NCBI GenBank assembly: GCA_947503105.1 | Contig: CANNCM010000008.1 | Span: 1 to 50,061 of the forward strand | Direction: 5' to 3' | From: an uncultured Flavobacteriaceae bacterium | Lineage (GTDB): Bacteria; Bacteroidota; Bacteroidia; Flavobacteriales; Flavobacteriaceae | Length of the DNA: 50,061 nucleotides | Translations under genes and position numbers: made by a program | In this document: positions 1 to 7,501 of the stretch, piece by piece | How positions within the stretch are numbered: position 1 is the first letter of the stretch | Layout of the letters: the number at the start of each line of letters is the position of its first letter | The notes under the pieces: generated by a model | Told to the model about the DNA's origin: nothing | Seen by the model: only the letters and a program-made list of their open reading frames with translations | Database searches by the model: none

Positions 1-32
1 AAAGCCCTCACAATTTTGTGAGGGCTTTTTTT
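1..32. terminator. Intrinsic terminator of a gene left of the window
   Basis: A near-perfect inverted repeat (AAAGCCCTCACAA paired with TTGTGAGGGCTTT) runs straight into a T-run at about 26-32. It most likely ends a plus-strand gene lying outside the window. The A-rich left arm could also let it work on the other strand. Confidence 0.8.
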
Positions 33-83
33 GTGGATTTGTTTTTAAGAGTGAGCAAGATGCGAGCGTTAGTGGGGTTATAT

Positions 84-110
84 TTTGCGTTGGAAATTTT
101 CCACCGCAAA
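84..110. repeat. Imperfect palindrome in the leader region
   Basis: TTTGCG-T-TGGAA is followed by a short spacer and TTCCA-C-CGCAAA, giving a stem of about 12 pairs with one mismatch. No T-run follows, so it does not look like a terminator. It sits with a GC-richer stretch (49-80) between the left-edge terminator and the first gene. It could be an operator, an RNA hairpin or a REP-like intergenic repeat; the sequence alone does not decide. Confidence 0.4.
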
Positions 111-204
111 GAGGATAAAGTATTATTGATTATTAGTATTATATTTAAGGAATATTTGTGTTTAAAAAAAATAAAACGGATATCATAAAACCATAAATAA
201 AAAA

Positions 205-852
205 ATGAAACAATTATTTTTACTCTTCGCTTTGGGACTTTCTATCATTTCTAATGCTCAAGATTTTGATGACAATTGGGAAAGTGTTTCAGAGAAACTA
301 CCAGGCTATATTATTACTAATTCAGGTGAAAAAATAGAGGGTTATCTCAAAAGATTTCTAAAAATTAAAAGTCAACGTAAAGTAAAGTTCTTTAAGACTT
401 TAGACACAAAACCTGTTGTTTATGGCCCAAAAGATTTAAAGGGTTATGGTATAGCCGAAGACGTGTATGAGTCACATCCGTATGAAGGCCTCAAGAGCAA
501 AACAAAAGTTTTTTTATTAAAATCTGTCGAAGGAAAAATTGAGTTATTTGAGTATTATATTCGAGTTGAAGACAACCAAGGCAGAGAGCTTACATTAAAA
601 AAAGAGGGTAATAAAGAAATTATTTTAGACTTTGATGGTACAAAAATTGAAACTGAAGTTTTGGCACTGAAAGACCGAAAAGAGTATCTGAAATTTTCGA
701 CGCCAAAGTTTTTATTTAGCTTCAAAAATGTTATGAGTAAATACATTAGTGATTATCCTGCTCTAGCCAAAAAGGTAAAAAGTAAAGCTAAAGGCTACCG
801 AATATTGGCAGTACTTAAGATTGTTAATGAGTACAACGCTCACTTTCGTTAA
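205..852 (+). CDS. Secreted hypothetical protein
   Basis: I do not recognise a named family for this 215-residue protein. It opens with a clear Sec signal peptide of about 19 residues (hydrophobic core LFLLFALGLSII, cleavage after SNA-Q). The mature part is rich in lysine, glutamate and beta-prone segments and has no membrane helix. A segment near residue 34 (GYIITNSGEKIEGYL) resembles the start of many secreted flavobacterial proteins of unknown function. It stands alone, convergent with the glycosyltransferase downstream, with only 48 bases between the two stop codons. The ATG at 205 places the signal peptide at the N-terminus. The function is unknown; a periplasmic or outer-membrane location is inferred. 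Confidence 0.8.
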   Translation: MKQLFLLFALGLSIISNAQDFDDNWESVSEKLPGYIITNSGEKIEGYLKRFLKIKSQRKVKFFKTLDTKPVVYGPKDLKGYGIAEDVYESHPYEGLKSKTKVFLLKSVEGKIELFEYYIRVEDNQGRELTLKKEGNKEIILDFDGTKIETEVLALKDRKEYLKFSTPKFLFSFKNVMSKYISDYPALAKKVKSKAKGYRILAVLKIVNEYNAHFR

Positions 853-900
853 CATCTTTTTTCAAATTGAAACCATTTCATTACACACAAGTAACCCTCA

Positions 901-1692
901 CTATTCTAAAGAAATAGTCTTGATTCTATACAGTTCTTTGTTTTGATAGTTGTGGTGCTTATCTAAAAGCCATCGACCAAAAAAAGATAAGGATTTCTTT
1001 TTGGAATTTTGGAGCATTAATAATATAACTAAGTCTTTGATGACTTTAAATGTTCGATCCAATCCGTATTTGGAAACTCCTAATTGCCTAGGGTTGTGCT
1101 GTACCGTTACCTGTGTAATTCGGGCACCGTTAAAGTGGGCAAGTAAGTTGATAAAGCGGTGCATACCGTCGTATAAATTCAATGCTTTCGCTGTTGTTTT
1201 TGTGAACACTTTTAAGGCACAGCCATAATCTTTCATCTCCAGTTTTGTACTTTTTCTAATTATATAATTTGCAATTTTTGAAGGTATGATTTTCAATAAT
1301 GAATCTTTTCTATTGTCGCGAATACCAGCTACTAAATCCCAATCTTCATTTTTGGCTTTTTCTAACATCATAGGAATATCGTTTGGGTCGTTTTGTAAAT
1401 CACCATCAAGAGTGACAATGAAATCCCCTTTTGCGTGGTCAATTCCTGCTGCCAGCGCGATACTTTGACCATAGTTTTTTTCTAATTCTATACTCATTAA
1501 ACCTGAATGTTTTAATTCTTCTAATTGGAGTTGAGTATCATCAGAAGACCCATCATTAACCAAAATAATTTCATAGTTGTAACCTTCAAGGGCATCAATT
1601 ACACTGGAGGCTAATGCACGTACATTTTGCTCTTCATTGTACAGTGGTATTACAAGAGAAATTAAACCAAAATCTAAAGGAGATGTATGCAT
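901..1692 (-). CDS. Family 2 glycosyltransferase (DPM1/GtrB-like)
   Basis: This 263-residue protein has a GT-A fold core of the polyprenyl-phosphate sugar transferase type. Motifs are LVIPLYNEE near the N-terminus, LVNDGSSDDT for nucleotide binding, the metal-binding TLDGDLQNDP, and a later DYGCALKVF segment. Relatives move a sugar from a nucleotide carrier to undecaprenyl or dolichyl phosphate at the inner membrane. Unlike GtrB and ArnC types, it has no obvious pair of C-terminal membrane helices; it ends soon after a hydrophobic patch (VIKDLVILLML), so it may be soluble or peripheral. The first in-frame ATG is at 1692; a TTG just upstream is less likely. It follows the acyl-CoA dehydrogenase by 47 bases on the same strand. 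The acceptor is not predictable. Confidence 0.88.
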   Translation of the reverse strand: MHTSPLDFGLISLVIPLYNEEQNVRALASSVIDALEGYNYEIILVNDGSSDDTQLQLEELKHSGLMSIELEKNYGQSIALAAGIDHAKGDFIVTLDGDLQNDPNDIPMMLEKAKNEDWDLVAGIRDNRKDSLLKIIPSKIANYIIRKSTKLEMKDYGCALKVFTKTTAKALNLYDGMHRFINLLAHFNGARITQVTVQHNPRQLGVSKYGLDRTFKVIKDLVILLMLQNSKKKSLSFFGRWLLDKHHNYQNKELYRIKTISLE

Positions 1693-1739
1693 CAAAAATA
1701 ATTTTATGCAAACAAAAGTAGGGCAAATTTATGTAAGAA

Positions 1740-2882
1740 TTAGTCCTTGAGGACTGCTCTTGAAATTACAATTTTCTGAATTTCAGAAGTACCTTCATAA
1801 ATTTGTGTGATTTTGGCATCACGCATAAAGCGTTCGACGTGGTAGTCTTTTACAAAACCATTTCCGCCATGGATTTGTACGGCTTCAACAGAGTGCTGCA
1901 TGGCAACTTTAGAAGCATATAATTTGGCCATTGCGCTAGACGTGTCATAGTTATTTCCAAGGTCTTTATCCAAAGCGGCCTTGTAAACCAACAGACGTGC
2001 GGCTTCTATATCTGTTGCCATTTCGGCCAACTTAAAGGCAATGGCTTGATGTTTGTTTATTTCTTTTCCGAAGGCCTTTCTTTCTTTAGAATACTTCAGT
2101 GAAAGCTCGTAGGCTCCTGCGGCTATTCCAAGGGCTTGTGCCGCAATGCCAATACGTCCACCAGATAAGGTTTTCATGGCGAATTTAAATCCAAAACCAT
2201 CTTCGCCAATACGATTTTCTTTAGGTATTTTGACGTCATTAAATTGTAATGTATGCGTGTCGCTCCCGCGAATTCCAAGTTTGTTTTCTTTTGGTCCTAT
2301 TTCAAAACCAGAAGTTCCACGTTCAACTATAAATGCGTTGATGCCTTTGTGGCCTTTGTCTCTATCAGTTTGTGCAATGACTAAATAGACTTGCGATCGG
2401 CCTCCGTTGGTAATCCAATTTTTCGTGCCGTTTATAATATAATGATCCCCTTTATCAATAGCTGTGGTACTTTGTGAGGTCGCATCGCTTCCGGCTTCGG
2501 GCTCACTCAAACAAAAGGCACCAATCCACTCGCCACTTGCTAATTTTGGTAAATATTTTTCTTTTTGTTCTTCTGTGCCGTACTGCTCCAAACCATAGCA
2601 CACCAACGAATTATTTACAGAAACCATCACACTAGCAGAAGCATCTACTTTGGAAAGTTCTTCCATAATTAGCACATAAGACATAGTATCCATACCACTG
2701 CCACCATACTTTGGATCAACCATAATGCCCATAAAACCTAAGGCTCCCATTTTTTTTACTAAATTGTCAGAAAATTGTTGAAGTTCATCACGCTCAATAA
2801 CGCCAGGTAATAGTTCGGTTTGGGCAAATTCGCGTGCCGCATCGCGCACCATGATTTGTTCTTCAGATAGATTAAAGTGCAT
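1740..2882 (-). CDS. Acyl-CoA dehydrogenase
   Basis: This 380-residue protein has the full length of a short/medium-chain acyl-CoA dehydrogenase. It would catalyse FAD-dependent alpha,beta-dehydrogenation of acyl-CoA thioesters and pass electrons to electron-transfer flavoprotein. Visible landmarks are the N-terminal helical domain, the family signature around CLSEPEAGSDA, the WITNGGRSQVY flavin-binding beta segment, and the C-terminal YEGTSEIQ motif. The glutamate of that motif (about residue 363) matches the catalytic base of butyryl-CoA dehydrogenase. The ATG at 2882 is preceded by a good Bacteroidota promoter. The exact chain length or branched-chain preference cannot be read from the sequence; a role in fatty-acid or branched amino-acid breakdown is inferred. 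Confidence 0.95.
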   Translation of the reverse strand: MHFNLSEEQIMVRDAAREFAQTELLPGVIERDELQQFSDNLVKKMGALGFMGIMVDPKYGGSGMDTMSYVLIMEELSKVDASASVMVSVNNSLVCYGLEQYGTEEQKEKYLPKLASGEWIGAFCLSEPEAGSDATSQSTTAIDKGDHYIINGTKNWITNGGRSQVYLVIAQTDRDKGHKGINAFIVERGTSGFEIGPKENKLGIRGSDTHTLQFNDVKIPKENRIGEDGFGFKFAMKTLSGGRIGIAAQALGIAAGAYELSLKYSKERKAFGKEINKHQAIAFKLAEMATDIEAARLLVYKAALDKDLGNNYDTSSAMAKLYASKVAMQHSVEAVQIHGGNGFVKDYHVERFMRDAKITQIYEGTSEIQKIVISRAVLKD

Positions 2883-2918
2883 TTAAAAAAGAATTAAAGT
2901 ATTCGTAAAGATGTTCTA

Positions 2919-2949
2919 CAAATATAGTTCAATATTAGAATATTATCAA
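2919..2949 (-). promoter_or_regulatory. Promoter of the acyl-CoA dehydrogenase gene
   Basis: On the minus strand, TTG (2949-2947) is followed by a 20-base spacer and TATATTTG (2926-2919), an exact match to the Bacteroidota TTG/TAnnTTTG pattern. It lies about 37 bases before the ATG at 2882. The -33 element overlaps the ATG at 2949, which argues against using that codon as the start of the divergent anmK gene. Confidence 0.6.
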
Positions 2950-2972
2950 TGCCATACGTTATTTTTAATAAT

Positions 2973-4043
2973 ATGATAAAAAATAAATATAATGTTGTTG
3001 GGGTAATGTCGGGAACATCCTTGGATGGGGTTGATTATTGTTGGGTAGAATTCTCCAAAAACAAACATTGGAGTTTTAAGATTTTAGCGGCGGAAACAGT
3101 GTCATATTCTACAGCTATGAAAACACAATTGAGTGCGGCAATTTCACTAAATTCCAATGAATTAAATCAATTAAATCAAGATTACACAAAATATTTGGGT
3201 CATGGGGTCAATGCGTTTATTCAAAAACACAGTATTTTAAATTTAGATGCTGTGTGCAGCCACGGACACACTGTTTTGCATCAACCCGAAAAAGGGTTGA
3301 CTTTGCAAATTGGTAACCTGCCTAAATTGGCAGATTATATTCAACAAATGGTGGTTTGTGATTTTCGTGTGCAAGACGTTGCTCTTGGAGGTCAAGGCGC
3401 GCCTTTGGTACCTATCGGCGATGCACTTTTATTTTCTCAGTATGATTATTGTTTAAATCTTGGAGGCTTTGCCAATATTTCTTTTCAGCACAACAACCAA
3501 CGTATAGCTTTTGACATTTGCCCTGCAAATATTATATTAAATCATTTTGTTCAAAGTTTAGGGTTATCTTTTGATAAAGATGGAACGTATGCCGCCCAAG
3601 GAGCATTACACTTACCCCTCTTAGAGGCTTTAAATACCTTAAGTTTTTATCATAAGTCACCTCCAAAATCCCTTGGATTAGAATGGGTTCAAAATGAAGT
3701 TTTTCCGCTGGTAGAACGCTTCCCATTAGCTACAGAATCTTTGTTGAGAACATTTGTAGAGCATACTGCTCAGCAAATTGTACTTGTATTAAAGCAATAC
3801 AATTTAAAACATGGTCTTTATACAGGCGGTGGTGTACTCAATTCTTTTTTGATGAATCGAATTGCTGCTCTTTTGGGGCATAATATTCCTATGGCAGACA
3901 CCTCTATAATTCATTACAAAGAAGCAGTTGTTTTTGCTTTTTTGGGCGTTTTAAAACTTCGAAATGAAGTCAATTGTTTACAAAGTGTAACAGGAGCAAA
4001 GCACGACCATAGTAGTGGTGAAATTTATTTTAACGCGATCTAG
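2973..4043 (+). CDS. anmK: Anhydro-N-acetylmuramic acid kinase
   Basis: AnmK phosphorylates 1,6-anhydro-N-acetylmuramic acid, with ring opening, to MurNAc-6-phosphate. This returns cell-wall fragments to amino-sugar metabolism. The protein (356 residues from this start) begins with the family's nucleotide-binding signature VGVMSGTSLDGVDY. It also carries CSHGHTVLHQP, LGGQGAPLVPIGD, NLGGFANIS and a late YTGGGVLNSF motif, all typical of the ASKHA-fold kinase. An in-frame ATG lies 24 bases upstream at 2949, but it adds residues outside the conserved start and overlaps the divergent promoter, so 2973 is preferred. It is divergent from the acyl-CoA dehydrogenase and 89 bases before nhaD. No other peptidoglycan-recycling gene is adjacent. 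Confidence 0.93.
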   Translation: MIKNKYNVVGVMSGTSLDGVDYCWVEFSKNKHWSFKILAAETVSYSTAMKTQLSAAISLNSNELNQLNQDYTKYLGHGVNAFIQKHSILNLDAVCSHGHTVLHQPEKGLTLQIGNLPKLADYIQQMVVCDFRVQDVALGGQGAPLVPIGDALLFSQYDYCLNLGGFANISFQHNNQRIAFDICPANIILNHFVQSLGLSFDKDGTYAAQGALHLPLLEALNTLSFYHKSPPKSLGLEWVQNEVFPLVERFPLATESLLRTFVEHTAQQIVLVLKQYNLKHGLYTGGGVLNSFLMNRIAALLGHNIPMADTSIIHYKEAVVFAFLGVLKLRNEVNCLQSVTGAKHDHSSGEIYFNAI

Positions 4044-4064
4044 TAAATGCCTAAAATGTTTTAT

Positions 4065-4109
4065 TATATTTGTTGATATCATCAATAATGACCCATTACT
4101 TTAAATTTG
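4065..4109 (+). promoter_or_regulatory. Candidate promoter region of nhaD with a small palindrome
   Basis: Two exact -7 boxes occur ahead of the antiporter gene: TATATTTG at 4065-4072 and TAAATTTG at 4102-4109. Neither has a well-spaced TTG. Between them lies TTGATATCATCAA (4073-4085), a 5-base inverted repeat around three bases that could be an operator. Which box is used is not clear. Confidence 0.4.
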
Positions 4110-4132
4110 TAACACTCACCTAATTCAATCTT

Positions 4133-5512
4133 ATGGAGACTATTATTATTGCCGTATTTGTTGTTGGTTATTTAGCTATAACTTTAGAGCATAGTTTAAA
4201 AATTGATAAACTTATTCCAGCCCTCATTATGATGGCTGTAAGTTGGGCATTTATCTCATTCGGTATCGATGATTTTAAGACCTGGTTTGATTCATCAAAA
4301 CATGCACTACTCAACAATTTTGAAACACTTGGTCACGATGATAAAATGCACCTGATGGAGGAGACCCTACTTCACCACTTAGGGAAAACTGCAGAGATTT
4401 TAGTCTTCTTGCTTGGAGCAATGACGATCGTAGAAATCATCGCCTATTTTAATGGTTTTGCAACGATCAAAAATTTTATTAAAACAAAAAAGAAAACACA
4501 ACTCCTCTGGATTTTCTGTATTCTTGCCTTTGTTTTATCGGCCATAATTGACAACCTTACCGCAACAATCGTTCTGATTTCTTTATTACAAAAACTAGTC
4601 AAAGATCGAGATATTCGGTTGTGGTTTGCAGGTCTTATTATCATCGCAGCCAATGCAGGTGGAGCATTTTCTCCAATCGGAGATGTCACTACTACAATGC
4701 TTTGGATTGCCAACAAAGTTTCCACACCTTATTTGTTTGGATATTTACTTTTACCCTCTTTGGCATGTATGCTCGTGCCTACATTTTTGGCATCAAGACT
4801 ATCTGTTTTTAAAGGAAGTTTAGAAGTCGATGATGACAACGACGATCAAGTTGTCGGACGCTTTAGCGGGACAATGTTGTATCTAGGGCTTGCAGCAATT
4901 GTTTTCGTGCCTATTTTTAAAATGGTAACGCATTTGCCTCCATATGTTGGAATGATGCTTTCTTTGGGAGTTATAGCGGTATTTGCGGAAATTTATAGTT
5001 CCTCAAAATTTAGTTTAGAAGCATTAGATAAGGATGGACATTCTAGCCCAGTACACTATTCGTTAACCAAAATTGAGTTGCCAAGTATTCTATTCTTTTT
5101 AGGAATTTTAATGGCCGTAGCCGCCCTAGAATCTCTTGGGATTTTATTTGGCTTCGCCGATTGGCTAAAAGTCGCAACCCCACATATAGGAACAGAAGTC
5201 GCTGGCACTCAAGTTTCAGATTTGGTAGTCTTACTTCTTGGAGTGGGCTCTGCGGTCATAGATAATGTCCCTCTAGTAGCCGCATCTTTAGGCATGTTTT
5301 CTGAACCTGCAGATAATATTTTATGGCATTTTATTGCATATTCTGCCGGAACAGGAGGAAGTATGCTTATCATAGGTTCCGCAGCGGGTGTCGTAGCAAT
5401 GGGTATGGAAAAAATCAACTTTTTCTGGTATTTGAAAAAAATCTCATGGCTTGCTTTTGTAGGCTTTATTGCTGGTGCACTTGTCTTTTTATTTACAAGA
5501 ACTTTATTCTAA
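4133..5512 (+). CDS. nhaD: NhaD-family Na+/H+ antiporter
   Basis: This 459-residue protein has roughly a dozen hydrophobic segments spread along its length and the features of NhaD antiporters of the ion-transporter superfamily. It probably exports Na+ (or Li+) in exchange for protons across the inner membrane. Paired intramembrane acidic motifs are visible: IIDNLTATIVLISLL in the N-terminal half and VIDNVPLVAASLGMF in the C-terminal half. NAGGAFSPIGDVTTTM and GTGGSMLIIGSAAG form the matching hairpin segments. A charged loop (DDDNDDQ, near residue 235) separates the halves. It is followed after 57 bases by the exbB-exbD-tonB genes on the same strand. Linking sodium balance to proton-driven transport is suggestive but may be chance. 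Confidence 0.92.
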   Translation: METIIIAVFVVGYLAITLEHSLKIDKLIPALIMMAVSWAFISFGIDDFKTWFDSSKHALLNNFETLGHDDKMHLMEETLLHHLGKTAEILVFLLGAMTIVEIIAYFNGFATIKNFIKTKKKTQLLWIFCILAFVLSAIIDNLTATIVLISLLQKLVKDRDIRLWFAGLIIIAANAGGAFSPIGDVTTTMLWIANKVSTPYLFGYLLLPSLACMLVPTFLASRLSVFKGSLEVDDDNDDQVVGRFSGTMLYLGLAAIVFVPIFKMVTHLPPYVGMMLSLGVIAVFAEIYSSSKFSLEALDKDGHSSPVHYSLTKIELPSILFFLGILMAVAALESLGILFGFADWLKVATPHIGTEVAGTQVSDLVVLLLGVGSAVIDNVPLVAASLGMFSEPADNILWHFIAYSAGTGGSMLIIGSAAGVVAMGMEKINFFWYLKKISWLAFVGFIAGALVFLFTRTLF

Positions 5513-5569
5513 AATATACGTTTTCTTAACGAATAACGTTTAACATAATACATTAACATACAAATAGTT

Positions 5570-6265
5570 ATGAATTTGAGTATGCTTCAAACACAAGCTG
5601 TCCCTTTGGCAGAACCAGAATCTGTAGAAAAAACATTATCCATTATTGAATTGATTAAAAGTGGTGGTACGGCAGGACAACTGATCATTATCCTCCTTTT
5701 TGTACTTTTAGTTGTAGCTTTATATATCTATTTTGAACGCCTTTTTACTATCAAATCTGCATCTAAAGTTGACCCAAATTTTATGAACGAAATAAAAGAT
5801 CACGTCAGTAGTGGAAAAATTGAAGCCGCCAAAATTTTATGTGCACAAGAGAATTCTCCTGTTTCTCGACTGATTCAGAAAGGTATTTCTCGTATTGGTC
5901 GTCCTTTGGCCGATATCAATTCCGCCATTGAAAACTCAGGAAAATTGGAGGTTTATAATCTCGAAAAGAATGTTAGTATTTTGGCTACTATTTCTGGCGC
6001 TGCGCCAATGATTGGTTTTCTAGGAACAGTAATTGGAATGATTCTTTCTATTTTTGAAATTGCCAATTCTGGTGGACAAATTGATATCAAACTCCTTGCC
6101 GACGGCCTATACACTGCAATGACGACTACCGTTGCTGGGCTTATTGTAGGAATTGTTGCCTACATTGCATTCAATCATTTGGTGAGTCGCACCAATAAAG
6201 TGGTGTACAAAATGGAAGCTAATTCTGTCGAATTTTTAGATTTACTCAACGAACCTGCACACTAA
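5570..6265 (+). CDS. exbB: MotA/TolQ/ExbB proton channel family protein
   Basis: This is the ExbB/TolQ-type subunit of an inner-membrane proton channel that powers a TonB- or TolA-like arm. It has 231 residues and three membrane helices. The first is at about residues 35-55 (AGQLIIILLFVLLVVALYIYF). The other two lie in the conserved C-terminal half: LATISGAAPMIGFLGTVIGM and a segment after TAMTTTVAGLIVG. Between helix 1 and 2 is the long cytoplasmic domain typical of the family. Its stop codon overlaps the ATG of exbD by one base, so the two are surely co-translated. With tonB downstream, ExbB is more likely than TolQ, though no TolA, TolB or Pal gene is visible to test this. Confidence 0.9.
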   Translation: MNLSMLQTQAVPLAEPESVEKTLSIIELIKSGGTAGQLIIILLFVLLVVALYIYFERLFTIKSASKVDPNFMNEIKDHVSSGKIEAAKILCAQENSPVSRLIQKGISRIGRPLADINSAIENSGKLEVYNLEKNVSILATISGAAPMIGFLGTVIGMILSIFEIANSGGQIDIKLLADGLYTAMTTTVAGLIVGIVAYIAFNHLVSRTNKVVYKMEANSVEFLDLLNEPAH

Positions 6266-6657
6266 TGAATATTCGTGGAAGAAACAAAGTAACCCCTGAA
6301 TTCAATATGTCATCTATGACAGACATTGTTTTTCTTTTACTGATTTTCTTTATGTTGGCATCAACATTGGTCACTACAAATGCCATTGATATTTTATTGC
6401 CAAAGGCGAGTGGAAAAACTGAAAATAAAAAATCTATTGCCGTAAGCATCAAAAAAGATTTGACCTATTTTATTGATCAAAATCAAGTAAAAATCAACCA
6501 ATTAGAAGCAGAGCTCATCAAGATTTTACAAGAAGATAAATCGCCAACAATTGTTTTGCGTGCTGAGAAATCAGTTCCAGTAGAAAATGTAGTAAAGGTC
6601 ATGGATATTGCCAACCGCAATAAATTTAAAGTCATTTTGGCGGTCAAACCCAATTAA
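6265..6657 (+). CDS. exbD: ExbD/TolR biopolymer transport protein
   Basis: This 130-residue protein has one N-terminal membrane helix (MTDIVFLLLIFFMLASTLV) that includes the functional aspartate of the ExbD/TolR family (MSSMTDIVFLLL). A periplasmic domain of about 90 residues follows, ending in the conserved VVKVMDIANRNKFKVILAV segment. It forms a proton channel with ExbB and converts proton flow into movement of TonB. The start codon shares a base with the exbB stop, and tonB begins one base after its own stop, so the three genes form a tightly coupled operon. Confidence 0.92.
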   Translation: MNIRGRNKVTPEFNMSSMTDIVFLLLIFFMLASTLVTTNAIDILLPKASGKTENKKSIAVSIKKDLTYFIDQNQVKINQLEAELIKILQEDKSPTIVLRAEKSVPVENVVKVMDIANRNKFKVILAVKPN

Positions 6658-6658
6658 G

Positions 6659-7501
6659 ATGAAATATTTTAGAACCAAACAGGAACGCAACTCGGCACGA
6701 CTTACGGCGCTGATTGCTATTCTTTTAATTCTATTGCTTTTTGTTGTAGGCCCCCCTTATATGGATCCCCCAGAAGAATATGGAGTTGCTGTAAATTTTG
6801 GAACAACTGACTTTGGGAGCAGCACAAATCAGCCCAAAACACCAACCACAAATAACACAAAAAAAACACCCGAACCTACAGCAGCTGAAGTGCCTGCCAT
6901 TTCTAAACCATCAACATCAAACTCAGAAGAGGTATTAACCAACGATGACGATGCCGCAATGGCAATAAAAAAAGCAGCACAAGAGGCGGCCAAAATAAAG
7001 GCCGAAGAACAGGCAAAAACAAAAGCCGAAGCCGATCGTATTCGCAAAGAAAATGAAGCAAAAGAACGCAAGAAAAAAGCGTTAGATGCCCTTATGGGAG
7101 GCATTGGTGCCGATGCCGGCACTGCGTCGGGTTCAGAGGGGAATGATGAAAAAGTTGGCGATAAAGGTCAGCTTAATGGCGATCCTTATGCTCCAAGCTA
7201 TTTTGGAAATTCTGGTCGTGGTAATGGCGGTGTGGGATATGGCTTAAATGGTCGAGGAACTCCATCAAAATCTAAAGTTATACCTGATTGTGACGAAGAA
7301 GGGCGAGTAGTGGTAGAAATTCATGTCAATCAAAGTGGAGAAGTTACAAGAGCAATTCCTGGTAAAAGAGGAACCACTGGCGATCTTTGTTTGTACGAAG
7401 CAGCCAAAAAAACAGCACTCACTCATAAATGGCCTGCAGACTTCAAAGCCCCAATAAAACAAATAGGATTTGTGATTGTAGAATTTAGTGTACGCCAATA
7501 A
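6659..7501 (+). CDS. tonB: TonB-like energy transducer
   Basis: The 280-residue protein begins with a short cytoplasmic tail and one membrane helix at about residues 14-34 (LTALIAILLILLLFVVGPPY). A Thr/Pro-rich and then Ala/Lys/Glu-rich, probably coiled-coil spacer crosses the periplasm (roughly residues 60-150). A glycine-rich linker follows, then a C-terminal domain with VVVEIHVNQSGEVTRA and a terminal beta strand (IGFVIVEFSV) like flavobacterial TonB proteins. It should contact TonB-dependent outer-membrane receptors. The ATG at 6659 sits directly after the exbD stop codon; a longer reading frame starting inside exbD is less credible. It ends on the base before the folC start. Confidence 0.85.
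   Translation: MKYFRTKQERNSARLTALIAILLILLLFVVGPPYMDPPEEYGVAVNFGTTDFGSSTNQPKTPTTNNTKKTPEPTAAEVPAISKPSTSNSEEVLTNDDDAAMAIKKAAQEAAKIKAEEQAKTKAEADRIRKENEAKERKKKALDALMGGIGADAGTASGSEGNDEKVGDKGQLNGDPYAPSYFGNSGRGNGGVGYGLNGRGTPSKSKVIPDCDEEGRVVVEIHVNQSGEVTRAIPGKRGTTGDLCLYEAAKKTALTHKWPADFKAPIKQIGFVIVEFSVRQ

Noticed and set aside
2949-2972. ATG at 2949 as the anmK start
   Set aside because: The conserved protein starts after 2973, and the codon overlaps the -33 element of the divergent promoter.
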